Source: CAWHBO01 sp963827735 (lineage in GTDB: Bacteria; Patescibacteriota; Patescibacteriia; Patescibacteriales; UBA12075). From it: a stretch of 47,855 nt of DNA. Positions 7,431 to 16,282 of the stretch are shown piece by piece; the first letter of the stretch is position 1; each line of letters opens with the position of its first letter. The position numbers were made by a program, and so were the translations under genes. Location of the stretch: contig CAWHBO010000007.1 of NCBI GenBank assembly GCA_963827735.1, forward strand, positions 1 to 47,855. Reading direction: 5' to 3'. Below the pieces are notes generated by a model. The model was not told the DNA's origin. It worked only from the letters and a program-made list of their open reading frames with translations, and ran no database searches.

Positions 7431-9326
7431 TTAAAATTTTATTTCTTCCCCTTCTTGAAAGTTCTCTTCTGTCTCGCCAGCTGGCAATTTGTTTGCCAAA
7501 TGCATGGGCGCTTGGATATTTTTTTGGTTTAAATCGCTGATCTTGTTTCCAAAGCTTACAGGCGGCATCTTAAGCGCATCAACCAGCGACACCTCATCGG
7601 CTTTGTCATCATTTTTTATGATTTCGGCACTGATAACCGGCAAAGGTTTTTTTGCCACAGCAGGCGCTGGCTTGTATTTTTGAATGCTAATTTCTTTAGC
7701 ATTCAATCTTTCCAGCTCATCTCTTTTTGCCAGCTTTCTCTTCTCTGTTTCCGATTTTTTTTCATTTTTGATGATTGACAAACAATCTTTGCAATATACC
7801 GGCCGGATGCCATCAGGCTTAAAAGATGTGCTCGTGTTTCGATCACAGCGATAACATTTTGTTTCAAATTTATAGAGCGACTGGCTCGGGATGGGCGTTT
7901 TTTGCGATTCTTTGTCGGGAGACTCTTTTAAAATTGTTGGCGCTTCTTTGACTGCCAATGGTTCTTTTCTGGCTACAGCCGGTTTTTCTGCGGCAACGAT
8001 TTTTTTCGCCGTTTCCTCCGGTTTTACAGTTTCGCTCATTTCATCATCATTCATGTGCCAGCGATTGATTTTATCTTCCACGGACAGTCTGTCCTTGGCG
8101 TATCTTTCGCGGCTGACCATGATAACTTTTTCCGTGTTTCCGGTTTTTTCATCTTCCGAAAGCGGCGGAAGACCGCGGGCCGAAAACGGCTCGGAAGCAA
8201 CGCCGTCAATCATGAGTTTTAAATATATCTCGTACTTCGGCAAATTGACGATATCTTCTTCCGTGAAAGTGGGAGTAAATTCCATAACCAGAGACTCGGC
8301 GTCGGTTGCTCCCACCCGAAACAAAATGATGGTGCCGACATTTCCAAAAACGGCGTACCGGACATTTTCTTGCAACTGTTCAATGTATTGATGAGCGAGA
8401 ATCAGATTGAGCCGATACTTTCTGGCTTCGGAAAGGATGTTGGCAAAACTGTCAGAGGTAAAGTTTTGAAACTCATCAACATACAGAAAAAAATCTTTCC
8501 TGTCGTTTTCCGGAACATCAACACGGCTCATGGCCGCCAGCTGGATTTTTGTAATCATCATGGCCCCAAGCAGCGCGGAATTATCTTCACCAATGCGCCC
8601 TTTGCTTAAGTTAAGAATCAAAATCTTTCCTTCATCCATGATCTTTCTCATATCAATTGTGGATTTTACCTGGCCAACGATGTTCCTGATAAGCGAACTG
8701 GAAAGGAATTGCCCGACTTTGTTTTGAATCGGAGAAACCGCTTCGGAAGCGAACTTATCATTGTAACCCGCGAATTCATTTACCCAAAAAGATTTCACAA
8801 CCGGGTCTTGAATTTTCTCAATCACTTTCTTGCGGAATTTTTTATCTGAAAGCATCCTGGTAACAGCCAGAAGCGTTGATCCGGGATAATCCAAAATCGC
8901 CAAAATGGAATTACGTAAAATATATTCCAACCTGGGACCCCAAGAATCAGCCCAAAGCTTTTGGAACACTCCGATCAGTCCGGAAGATATCAAGTGCCGG
9001 TAATGCGATTCCACATGCTCCACAACATTAAAAGCGATCGGATGATTGATGTCCGCCGGGTTAAAGTAAATGACGTCATTGATTCTTTCAGACGGGATAA
9101 AATCAATGATCTTTTCCGCCAAATCCCCATGCGGATCAACGACCGCAACACCATGGCCTTTGCGGATATCCTCTACAATCATGTTCTCCAGGATTGTTGA
9201 CTTGCCCATGCCGGTTTTTCCAATCAAATACATATGACGGCGGCGGTCATCTCTTTTGATCCCGAATTTTACGTGTTTGTTGCGAAAAGTCGTTTCCGCA
9301 AAAACTGTTATATCATTGTTATCCAT
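7431..9326 (-). CDS. VirD4/TraG-like (DUF87/HerA-type) ATPase with C-terminal zinc ribbon
   Basis: The 631-residue product is a hexameric-type motor ATPase related to type IV secretion coupling proteins. It shows Walker A GKTGMGKST (36-44), Walker B FFLYVDEFQ (279-287) and a QYIEQL segment like that of TraG/VirD4 relatives. After the ATPase core comes a Lys/Pro/Glu-rich linker (about 430-480) and a four-cysteine zinc ribbon (C491, C494, C512, C515). There is no membrane segment, unlike classical VirD4. The upstream neighbour, a membrane protein, could supply the membrane anchor. The substrate may be DNA or protein; no relaxase or pilin gene is in the window. Confidence 0.85.
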   Translation of the reverse strand: MDNNDITVFAETTFRNKHVKFGIKRDDRRRHMYLIGKTGMGKSTILENMIVEDIRKGHGVAVVDPHGDLAEKIIDFIPSERINDVIYFNPADINHPIAFNVVEHVESHYRHLISSGLIGVFQKLWADSWGPRLEYILRNSILAILDYPGSTLLAVTRMLSDKKFRKKVIEKIQDPVVKSFWVNEFAGYNDKFASEAVSPIQNKVGQFLSSSLIRNIVGQVKSTIDMRKIMDEGKILILNLSKGRIGEDNSALLGAMMITKIQLAAMSRVDVPENDRKDFFLYVDEFQNFTSDSFANILSEARKYRLNLILAHQYIEQLQENVRYAVFGNVGTIILFRVGATDAESLVMEFTPTFTEEDIVNLPKYEIYLKLMIDGVASEPFSARGLPPLSEDEKTGNTEKVIMVSRERYAKDRLSVEDKINRWHMNDDEMSETVKPEETAKKIVAAEKPAVARKEPLAVKEAPTILKESPDKESQKTPIPSQSLYKFETKCYRCDRNTSTSFKPDGIRPVYCKDCLSIIKNEKKSETEKRKLAKRDELERLNAKEISIQKYKPAPAVAKKPLPVISAEIIKNDDKADEVSLVDALKMPPVSFGNKISDLNQKNIQAPMHLANKLPAGETEENFQEGEEIKF

Positions 9327-9341
9327 AACTTGTTATCAATT

Positions 9342-10862
9342 TTAAACAAATGGCAAATTATCCGGCGGAGCATCAACTGTTTTTATATCGTCATCGGAAG
9401 AATTTGCATGTTCTGGCCTGTCATTTAAACCGTTTCTCAAATCAATCGGCTCAACCACCTTTGGCGCCTCAGTTTTCTCATCTTCCAGAGTGAATATATT
9501 CTCCTCGCCATACTCCCATCCAAGCCTTGAATCTTCGCTTATATTGCTATCTTTTACAGGCAAAGTCATTGGCGGTTCTGATTTCCTGCCAGCCGCTTTC
9601 TGCATCAAAGGCGCTTTAACGGCAGTTTCCACCGGAAAGTGCCAAATGGTCGCTAATTCTTCAATGTTTAAAATATATCTTGTTCGGCCGACAGTACCAT
9701 CCCTGCCTTTGTACCCGAACATCAGTTTATTTTTCTTTTTGTTCTTGCGCGAATCCGCGAAAAAATAGTCAGCAGTTGTTATCGTCTTTTTCATGTCCGG
9801 CTTAAAATTGTTCAGATCCAAGTCAATGAATTGTTTCATATAGCCGATCATGCCCCCCGCTCCTTTGTTCTTGTTCATGACTTCTTTTTTGGCAATATAG
9901 ATAAATCTTTGTTTACAGCTGAACCCCAGTTTTGAACCCTTTTTCGTGATTGCTTCCACGCGCTTTTTTTCCAAAGGTTTCAAATTCATCATCTTCAAGG
10001 CATCTTCTTGTTTTTCCGGACTTGCTTCGCCCCAGCCAAAAAACATATCCGCAATTTGTCTCGCCGTTTCAGCGATGATTCCTCCGACTTCTCCAAATAC
10101 CATGCCAAAAAGTCCTTTGCCGCCCGAACTGGTTTTTTCTTTTAAGATTTTTTTAACCTCTTTTTCGCATTCTTTGGGCCAGTCAAAACCTTCCGGATAA
10201 ACAATTATCTGGTACCAAAGCTGTTCACCCTTTTTTAAGCTGCTGCAAAAATCCATGAGCGATGCCATTGGGTCTTTAAAAATGTTATCTGGTTTTCCGG
10301 AAGTCGCTAAAAATTCTTTATAAGTTTTGATCGGATACGCCCAATGTTTTTGTTCAATAAATTCGCCGCCATACATATCCCATTCATCATCTGGAAAATG
10401 ATCAGGCATGCCTTCGGTATAGTCATCCACTTCCGTGATTTCCGCATCCGGATACTGCGAATACACGGCGGATTCAACGATGTCGCGATATATCTCCGGC
10501 GTCCGGATTATAAATTGCGTATATCCATTGATGCTGACAATCTCAAAACTGAACGAGAGTTGATATCTGCCTTCCCAATATGTTTCTATCAAATTGAAAG
10601 TAACATGAGCACCGGCAAAATATGTCATCATGTTTTCTACCGCTTCCATGGTTTGCTCATTCCCTCGTGGAACGTCAATGGCTAGCAAAACTTTTTTAAA
10701 CTGTTTCCCCCATTGTTTTTTTAAATAAAAAACCCACAGCTCAATCGACCCCCAAAGAAAAGTAATGGCAATCGGGATCCATCCGAAATTTACGAGTACT
10801 ACCGACAGCATCTGGTCAATTGGCATTTTTAAAAAATTATCAAGTAATGTTAGCCCTGTCAT
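9342..10862 (-). CDS. conserved membrane protein paired with the VirD4-like ATPase
   Basis: I do not recognise a named function. The 506-residue product has one strong membrane segment near the N-terminus (about 20-47) and a long soluble part. Its C-terminal tail is acidic and proline-containing. It is the first gene of the operon that continues into the VirD4-like ATPase 15 bases downstream, so a role as the membrane partner of that motor is a reasonable inference. An extended -10 promoter precedes it. Internal stretches such as GGEFIEQKHWAYPIKTYKEF look like a folded domain rather than low complexity. Confidence 0.75.
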   Translation of the reverse strand: MTGLTLLDNFLKMPIDQMLSVVLVNFGWIPIAITFLWGSIELWVFYLKKQWGKQFKKVLLAIDVPRGNEQTMEAVENMMTYFAGAHVTFNLIETYWEGRYQLSFSFEIVSINGYTQFIIRTPEIYRDIVESAVYSQYPDAEITEVDDYTEGMPDHFPDDEWDMYGGEFIEQKHWAYPIKTYKEFLATSGKPDNIFKDPMASLMDFCSSLKKGEQLWYQIIVYPEGFDWPKECEKEVKKILKEKTSSGGKGLFGMVFGEVGGIIAETARQIADMFFGWGEASPEKQEDALKMMNLKPLEKKRVEAITKKGSKLGFSCKQRFIYIAKKEVMNKNKGAGGMIGYMKQFIDLDLNNFKPDMKKTITTADYFFADSRKNKKKNKLMFGYKGRDGTVGRTRYILNIEELATIWHFPVETAVKAPLMQKAAGRKSEPPMTLPVKDSNISEDSRLGWEYGEENIFTLEDEKTEAPKVVEPIDLRNGLNDRPEHANSSDDDIKTVDAPPDNLPFV

Positions 10863-10926
10863 TCTTTATATATATTTATCAACAACAAAAAAGCTTTTAT
10901 AAACCTGCAAGCTTTTCGTCTCCTTG

Positions 10927-10956
10927 ATTATAACACAATAACACTTTCTTCGTAAA
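10927..10956 (-). promoter_or_regulatory. extended -10 promoter for the 10.9-3.8 kb operon
   Basis: On the minus strand a perfect TATAAT (10927-10932) is preceded by a TG one base upstream (TGTTATAAT). A weak -35 (TTACGA, 10950-10955) lies at 17-base spacing. It is about 65 bases before the start of the 506-residue membrane protein gene. Confidence 0.6.
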
Positions 10957-11040
10957 GCCGTTTCGCAATTTGATTTCAGCTGTCTGCCATTATATTACTT
11001 TTAAATTTTTTTTATTATTGACAACAAATTTAACAATACA

Positions 11041-11074
11041 AAAACTCCGTAATCTATCAAGATTACGGAGTTTT
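11041..11074 (-). terminator. rho-independent terminator of the sigma-4/HARE gene
   Basis: A perfect 15-base-pair stem (11041-11055 with 11060-11074) and a 4-base loop lie 18 bases after the stop at 11092. A-rich and T-rich ends flank both sides, so it could act on both strands. Confidence 0.85.
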
Positions 11075-11091
11075 ATGAATTTTGTAAACAA

Positions 11092-12309
11092 TTAATTTGA
11101 AGATGCTTTTAAAGCGTATCGTCCTTCATTCTTATCAAATTTATCCTTGTTCATCAAAGCAAGAATGATGGTTGCTTTCTTTACGATTCTTTTGCTGAGG
11201 ACTTTATCAATTATCTGCTCCCTGGTAAGGGAATTATCGCTTTCGTTTATAATCTCTTCAATAACGTCGGAAACTGTGCCTTTCTCATATCCCCATTCTT
11301 TCAAGCCATAAAGGCCTCTTCCAACCAAAACATACTTATCATCCAAGATTAATTCATTGTGAACAGTGGCGGAATTCGCTTTCTTACCGTCAAATGCTGT
11401 CTGATTTATGTTCTCAGCGATTTCACCGAAATGCATCGGCTTGCCGCTGTTTTTAAGAATCAAAAATATCTTGTCATTGATGGTTTTGGGTTTTATTTCT
11501 CTGGAATTATACAAGCCCCAATGCCCGAATTTGTTCTGTTCGATTTTTTTGGCGGCCTTAAGGATTGAATATAAAACTTTGTTCTTGTTGATCACTTCAA
11601 AATTTTCCTTAAACATGTCTCCCCCGAGCACCGGTGAAATATCCAAGCTGCTTTCTACTTCCAGTTTGTCTTTATGTTTTGCGTAATTTTCCAGCTTTGT
11701 TATCAAATCGATCAATTCTTCAGTTTTATGGATCCTTTTATAATCATGGATATTTTTCAAAAGCTCCTCAAGCAATTCTTCCAAATGGCATAATTCCTGA
11801 AATTTTAATTTATATGAATGCTTGAAATATTTTGAATTAAGCACTTCTTCAAACTCCTTATGCAGAAGTTTGGTTATCAAAAAATTCAAATAGTTTTTAT
11901 GTATCAATTCTTTCTCATTCTCGCGGCTTGCTCCGCTCAAAGAAAAACCAGCCAAAATGTTTAAAAGGTATTCCTTCTCCATGAGTCCTCCATGCTCCTC
12001 CAAAAGCTGGTAAATGATATTTTTAAGCGTTGAGATATACTCGGAAAGATTATCCAATTGCTGAAGTTTTTTAACCGATGTCGTTTCAATCTGCCTGATG
12101 CGTTCTCTGGTTAGCTTATGGGCGCTCCCAATGCTTTCCAAGGTTTCTTTATCGCTGCCATGCAATCCATAGCGCCTGATAAGAACATCGCGCTCACGGT
12201 CAGTCAACTCTGAAAATAAATTGTTGATTATTTCCACAGCATCAAGACGAGCCACTTCTTCGGCTTTTTGATTGTCTAAAATTTGGTCCAAAATTGAGGA
12301 ATTATCCAT
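11092..12309 (-). CDS. sigma-70 region 4 / HARE-HTH transcriptional protein
   Basis: The 405-residue protein has an N-terminal sigma-70 region 4-like domain (about 24-85: a LTDRERDVLIRRYGL helix then a LTRERIRQIE recognition helix). There is no region 2, so it cannot be a full sigma factor. The middle (about 110-250) is helical and unassigned. The C-terminal part (about 280-345, containing KPMHFGEIAENI and GRGLYGLKEWGY) resembles the HARE-HTH domain found in RpoE (delta) of Firmicutes. It probably binds the -35 region or RNA polymerase as an accessory regulator. It is a single-gene unit with its own promoter and terminator. Confidence 0.8.
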   Translation of the reverse strand: MDNSSILDQILDNQKAEEVARLDAVEIINNLFSELTDRERDVLIRRYGLHGSDKETLESIGSAHKLTRERIRQIETTSVKKLQQLDNLSEYISTLKNIIYQLLEEHGGLMEKEYLLNILAGFSLSGASRENEKELIHKNYLNFLITKLLHKEFEEVLNSKYFKHSYKLKFQELCHLEELLEELLKNIHDYKRIHKTEELIDLITKLENYAKHKDKLEVESSLDISPVLGGDMFKENFEVINKNKVLYSILKAAKKIEQNKFGHWGLYNSREIKPKTINDKIFLILKNSGKPMHFGEIAENINQTAFDGKKANSATVHNELILDDKYVLVGRGLYGLKEWGYEKGTVSDVIEEIINESDNSLTREQIIDKVLSKRIVKKATIILALMNKDKFDKNEGRYALKASSN

Positions 12310-12419
12310 ATATATTTCAGCGATTCAAGACATGGAAACTTGACTCACTTGCATTATATTCAAAAAAATAATTGTTTGCCAATTATCTTGTTTTGTTGTT
12401 TAATTTTTAAATCGTTCTT

Positions 12420-12448
12420 ATTTTAGCATAAAACTTTCTATTAGTCAA
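12420..12448 (-). promoter_or_regulatory. sigma-70-type promoter for the sigma-4/HARE gene
   Basis: On the minus strand TTGACT (12443-12448) and TAAAAT (12420-12425) are separated by 17 bases. The 5' leader would be about 100 bases, and nothing else is seen in it. Confidence 0.7.
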
Positions 12449-12519
12449 GACCATCGGACGCTTACAGATTGTAGCAAAAATATTGAATATATTATATTAA
12501 AATTAGCTAAAAAAAATAA

Positions 12520-12539
12520 TATTCAAAAAAATTTGAATA
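12520..12539 (-). terminator. possible terminator after murB
   Basis: A short 8-base-pair AT-rich hairpin (TATTCAAA/TTTGAATA) is followed on the minus strand by ATTATTTTTTT, 35 bases after the murB stop. The stem is weak. The rest of 12310-12573 holds no gene that I can see. Confidence 0.4.
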
Positions 12540-12573
12540 CTATTATATAATTCTCTGTATGTAAAATGAAAAT

Positions 12574-13527
12574 CTATGAATCAAAACCAAAAAATGATAT
12601 TTCCTCCTTAAGTTGTATTTTAAACTGAGTTCTGGCCTTTTCTTTAACCAAACTGATAAGCGTGATAACGTCTTCGGCGGTCCCATTTCCTGTGTTAACG
12701 ATATGATTCGCGTGTTCCAAGCTGATTTTTATGCCGCCAATCGTTTTTCCCTTAAGTCCCAGCAGGTCAATGATCAATCCAGCGCTAATCTTGCCATCTC
12801 TGCCGATCTTATCTTTAAGTTCTCTTTCAAAGATGACTGCATTACCGGTTTTAAATTCATCCGGATCAACATTTTTAAAAACTGAACCGGCGCTGGGGAG
12901 TTTCGGATATTTTTCATTCCGAAATTCAATGGTTTTTTGCATCTTCTCTTCAATTGCTTTTTTTTCCACCATCTTCATTTTTAAAGTTGCACTCCAAATG
13001 ATATAGTCATCACTATTTTTAAACAAACTGCTTCGGTAGACAAAACCGCACATTCTGTTGCTTAAAATTTCAAAAGCAAATTTTTTTCGATTAAACACTT
13101 CCACCATTTCAACAATATCTTTCATTTCCACTGAAAAAGCTCCGGCATTTCCCCTGATTGATCCGCCCACGGTCGCGCGCGGTATTCCAATTGTCCATTC
13201 CAAACCGCTCAAGCTGCTGTTTATCGCAAGACTGCTTGCTCGCGATAATGTTGCTCCGGCTCCGCATTCCAAACGATCGCCCATAACCTTTACCGAGTCA
13301 TTCTTTAAGCAAACAACCAAACCGTTTATGCCTTTATCCGGCACCAAAATGTTGCTGCCTCCGCCCAAAATATATACTTTTTCGTTAACATCATCTGCCC
13401 ATGCCAAACAGTCCTTAAGTTCCTCTCTGGTCTTTATTTCAACAAAATATTTAGCCGGCCCGCCAATCTTATACGTTGTCAAGGGGGATAAAGGGATGTT
13501 TTTTTGCAATAATTTTTCTATGTCCAT
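12574..13527 (-). CDS. murB: UDP-N-acetylenolpyruvoylglucosamine reductase MurB
   Basis: MurB is an FAD enzyme that reduces the enolpyruvyl ether to UDP-N-acetylmuramate, the second committed step of peptidoglycan synthesis. The 317 residues include the FAD-binding GGGSNILVP (55-63), a GGSIRGNAGAFS segment (121-132), a VYRSS motif with Tyr164, and PSAGSVFKN (211-219), which carries the proton-donor serine at 215. The C-terminal Glu is around 309. It is the last gene of the mraY-ftsW-murG-murC-murB run, separated from murC by a repeat-filled 118-base gap. Confidence 0.96.
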   Translation of the reverse strand: MDIEKLLQKNIPLSPLTTYKIGGPAKYFVEIKTREELKDCLAWADDVNEKVYILGGGSNILVPDKGINGLVVCLKNDSVKVMGDRLECGAGATLSRASSLAINSSLSGLEWTIGIPRATVGGSIRGNAGAFSVEMKDIVEMVEVFNRKKFAFEILSNRMCGFVYRSSLFKNSDDYIIWSATLKMKMVEKKAIEEKMQKTIEFRNEKYPKLPSAGSVFKNVDPDEFKTGNAVIFERELKDKIGRDGKISAGLIIDLLGLKGKTIGGIKISLEHANHIVNTGNGTAEDVITLISLVKEKARTQFKIQLKEEISFFGFDS

Positions 13528-13556
13528 GGTTATATTATATTAAGGAATATATCAAT

Positions 13557-13638
13557 GTGTCTAATTTCAAATTTCCAATTTCCAATTTCAAAATATTTTT
13601 TAACATTTGGATTTGATTTGAAATTGGAAATTAGACAT
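13557..13638. repeat. imperfect inverted repeat between murB and murC
   Basis: The gap is filled by TAATTTC/CAATTTCC words. The left part (from 13557, TGTCTAATTTC) and the right part (to about 13638, GAAATTAGACA in sense) are imperfect reverse complements and could form an AU-rich hairpin. It is the same style as the repeats at 27.1 and 39.2 kb. Confidence 0.7.
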
Positions 13639-13645
13639 TAGGCAT

Positions 13646-15070
13646 TTACTTCAGTAGCCTCTCCCCCACTCGAAACACATCCCCTGCCCCCATCAACACC
13701 ACCACATCATCGCGTTCAATATTATCTCTTAAATATTTCTCACATTCAACAAGAGTAGCGATATATTTTACAACTTGTTTTTTTGCTTTTTTGTTTTCCT
13801 GTTTTATCAACTCCACCAATTCCTCACTGCTTACGCCCCCCTGTTTCTCCCTGGCAGACCCATAGATATCAAGCACGATCACTTCATCCGCATCGCTGAA
13901 ACTTTTTGCAAAATCATTAAGCAGAGCTTTGGTGCGGGTATATGTATGCGGATGAAAAACGACTTTTATTTTTTCATCTTTATACAGCTCGCGGACACCG
14001 GACAATGTCGCTTTTATTTCAGCCGGGTGATGAGCATAATCATCAATGATTGTCGCTCCGCGGAAATTTCCCAAGATTTCCATGCGCCTGCTGGCGCCTT
14101 CAAAATCTTCCAAATGTTCTCTTATTTCATTGAGCGGTACGCCCAGTTCAATTGATGCGGCTATTACTGCCAAAGCATTATAAATGTTATGCTTCCCGGG
14201 AAGACGGATCGCAAAATCCCCCACTTCGCTGTTCTGCAATTCTTCATCGTCTTCATCCATCGCATCTATGCCAAGTTTAACTTTGAAATATTGTTTGCCG
14301 CCCCCATGCTTTATATCATAGGCGACATACTCAGCCGTTTCATTTATGGCATAGCTTATGACCCGCGCCCGACAGTTAACGTTAGCAGTTTTCCTGATCG
14401 TCTTATCATCAAAATTCGCGACCAAAAAGCCTCGTTTGGGAATTTTTTCAATGAAATCGATGAAAGCTTTGTTATAATCCTCTACTGTCGGAAAGAAATC
14501 AGGATGGTCGTAGTCTATATTATTAAGCAAAACAGCTTTGGGGTTGAAAAATTTCAGCTTATTCTGATATTCATCGGCTTCGATCAATAATATGTCGGAT
14601 TGCCCATTGAGGCTAGCTCCGCCGAATTGCTTGACTGCGGCGCCGACCATCACGCTCGGGCTCTTTCCACTCTTTTCCAAAACGTACCCGAGCCAGGCGG
14701 TTGTCGTGGTCTTTCCGTGAGACCCGACGACGGCAATGCCGTATTTTTCATTGAACACGGAACCGAGAGCTTCAGCGTATGTCATGACTTTCTTTTTGCC
14801 GCAGAGAGCCGCCTTGACTTCTTCATTCGTATCGGCGTTATATGATGTTGAATAAACAATCAAATCCGCATCAGTCGGTATGTTATCCTTATCAAATCCT
14901 TTTAGAACCTTAATTCCGCTTTCCTTAAGCACCTTGTCAGTCATAAAGACTTCTTCCACATCTGAGCCGATGATTTCAATGCCGGAAGTATGCAAAAACT
15001 GCGCCAGCATCGTCATGCCCACGCCTTTGATTCCGATCATGTAGATTTTTTGTAATTTATTTAAGTCCAT
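13646..15070 (-). CDS. murC: UDP-N-acetylmuramate-L-alanine ligase MurC
   Basis: MurC adds L-alanine to UDP-MurNAc using ATP in the cytoplasm. The 474-residue protein has an N-terminal nucleotide-binding IGIKGVGMTMLA (12-23), the Mur ligase P-loop GSHGKTTT (116-123), and in the C-terminal domain the DDYAHHPAEI motif diagnostic of MurC/Mpl. The length is normal. It lies between murG and murB; the MurD, MurE and MurF ligases are not in the window. Confidence 0.96.
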   Translation of the reverse strand: MDLNKLQKIYMIGIKGVGMTMLAQFLHTSGIEIIGSDVEEVFMTDKVLKESGIKVLKGFDKDNIPTDADLIVYSTSYNADTNEEVKAALCGKKKVMTYAEALGSVFNEKYGIAVVGSHGKTTTTAWLGYVLEKSGKSPSVMVGAAVKQFGGASLNGQSDILLIEADEYQNKLKFFNPKAVLLNNIDYDHPDFFPTVEDYNKAFIDFIEKIPKRGFLVANFDDKTIRKTANVNCRARVISYAINETAEYVAYDIKHGGGKQYFKVKLGIDAMDEDDEELQNSEVGDFAIRLPGKHNIYNALAVIAASIELGVPLNEIREHLEDFEGASRRMEILGNFRGATIIDDYAHHPAEIKATLSGVRELYKDEKIKVVFHPHTYTRTKALLNDFAKSFSDADEVIVLDIYGSAREKQGGVSSEELVELIKQENKKAKKQVVKYIATLVECEKYLRDNIERDDVVVLMGAGDVFRVGERLLK

Positions 15071-15110
15071 ATTTTTTTATTATATTCCCCTCTATCAAGA
15101 GGGTAATTGT

Positions 15111-16205
15111 TTATCTTGTAATATTCTCAATAATCTCCTCAAACTCCCCCTCCTCGGCTATTTTTATGACTCCTAAAAGATTATTCCGCATCTTATCTCG
15201 CAGGTTTGTATCCGTAAGTATTTTGTAAATATTCTTTATAAAATCTTCCTTTTTTGTTTCACGCTGATCCATGATCATCGCCGCGCCGCTTAACTTAAAG
15301 ATTTCTGCGTTATCCTTCTGGTGCGAATCAGGCATCGGGATCAAGATGGCCGGAATCTTGAAATAAGAAATTTCTGTCAAAGCGTTCATTCCGGCGCGCG
15401 ACACGATAGCGTCAGCGACTGTAAAAACCTTAAGCATTCCTTCCGTGTTTAAGAATTCAAAGCTTTGGTAATTCTGATTTTGCGCGGAAATCTGAGATGA
15501 TTCCAGGCTCTTGTTTTTGCCGGTGATATGGATCACCTGGCAAAAGTCTGTTAGCTCCGGAACCGATTCATGAACCAACTCGTTTATTCTTAAAGCGCCG
15601 GTTCCTCCGCCCATAACCAGCAAAATCGGCTTGTCATGCCCGATTCCTAATTTTTGCAAAGCCGTCCGCCTGTCAATCCTGTTTTCTTCAAATTCCTTGC
15701 GCACGGGATTGCCCACCCAGAGCGCTTTTTTTCCATAGTCATCCAATGATTTCTTAAAAGTTACAGTTATGACGTTTGCAAACGGAGCCATAATCTTATT
15801 GGCAAGCCCCGGACGGACATCTTGTTGATGGATCAAGATCGGCACTCCAGATAACTTGCAAGCAAAAGCGACCGGGACGCTGACAAATCCCCCGGCACTC
15901 ATCATCAAGCCAGGCTTAAACTTTCTTATGGCAAAAAGAGAATCAAAAAATCCTTTCGTTAACCGAAAAAAATCAACAAAATTCTCAATCGAAAAATATC
16001 GGCGCCACTTCCCGCTCGCAATCGGCAAAAATTTTATTCCCGTAGCCTCAACCATCTCCGCTTCCGGTCCGGTCTTGGTGCCCAGCCATAAAAATTCAAA
16101 ATCATCGCGACTCAAAGTTTCCGCTATGGCAAGGAGCGGCGAGACGGATCCGGCAGTGCCGCCGCCAGACAGCAAAATTTTAATTTTATTTTTAAATTCT
16201 TTCAT
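15111..16205 (-). CDS. murG: N-acetylglucosaminyltransferase MurG
   Basis: MurG converts lipid I to lipid II at the inner membrane face by adding GlcNAc. The 364-residue, two-domain GT-B protein has the N-terminal glycine loop LSGGGTAGSVSP (12-23) and a C-terminal UDP-GlcNAc-binding segment around SRAGMNALTEI and PDSHQKDNA. The usual GGTGGHV loop reads GGTAGSV here, so the conserved histidine is replaced by Ser20. The rest fits MurG well. Its start is followed upstream by a 28-base-pair hairpin shared with the ftsW end. Confidence 0.93.
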   Translation of the reverse strand: MKEFKNKIKILLSGGGTAGSVSPLLAIAETLSRDDFEFLWLGTKTGPEAEMVEATGIKFLPIASGKWRRYFSIENFVDFFRLTKGFFDSLFAIRKFKPGLMMSAGGFVSVPVAFACKLSGVPILIHQQDVRPGLANKIMAPFANVITVTFKKSLDDYGKKALWVGNPVRKEFEENRIDRRTALQKLGIGHDKPILLVMGGGTGALRINELVHESVPELTDFCQVIHITGKNKSLESSQISAQNQNYQSFEFLNTEGMLKVFTVADAIVSRAGMNALTEISYFKIPAILIPMPDSHQKDNAEIFKLSGAAMIMDQRETKKEDFIKNIYKILTDTNLRDKMRNNLLGVIKIAEEGEFEEIIENITR

Positions 16206-16217
16206 AATTCTTTACTC

Positions 16218-16282
16218 GTAACTTGAAACTCATAACTCATAACTTATTTATATAAAGTTACGAGTTATGAGTTTCAAGTTAC
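16218..16282. repeat. 28-bp-arm inverted repeat at the ftsW-murG junction
   Basis: The arms 16218-16245 and 16255-16282 are reverse complements with one mismatch in 28 and a 9-base loop. They are built of AACTCATAACTCATAAC words. The right arm covers the ftsW stop codon. The same vocabulary is present inside the cca gene (38.0-38.1 kb). It could form a strong hairpin in the mRNA between two operon genes. Confidence 0.9.
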
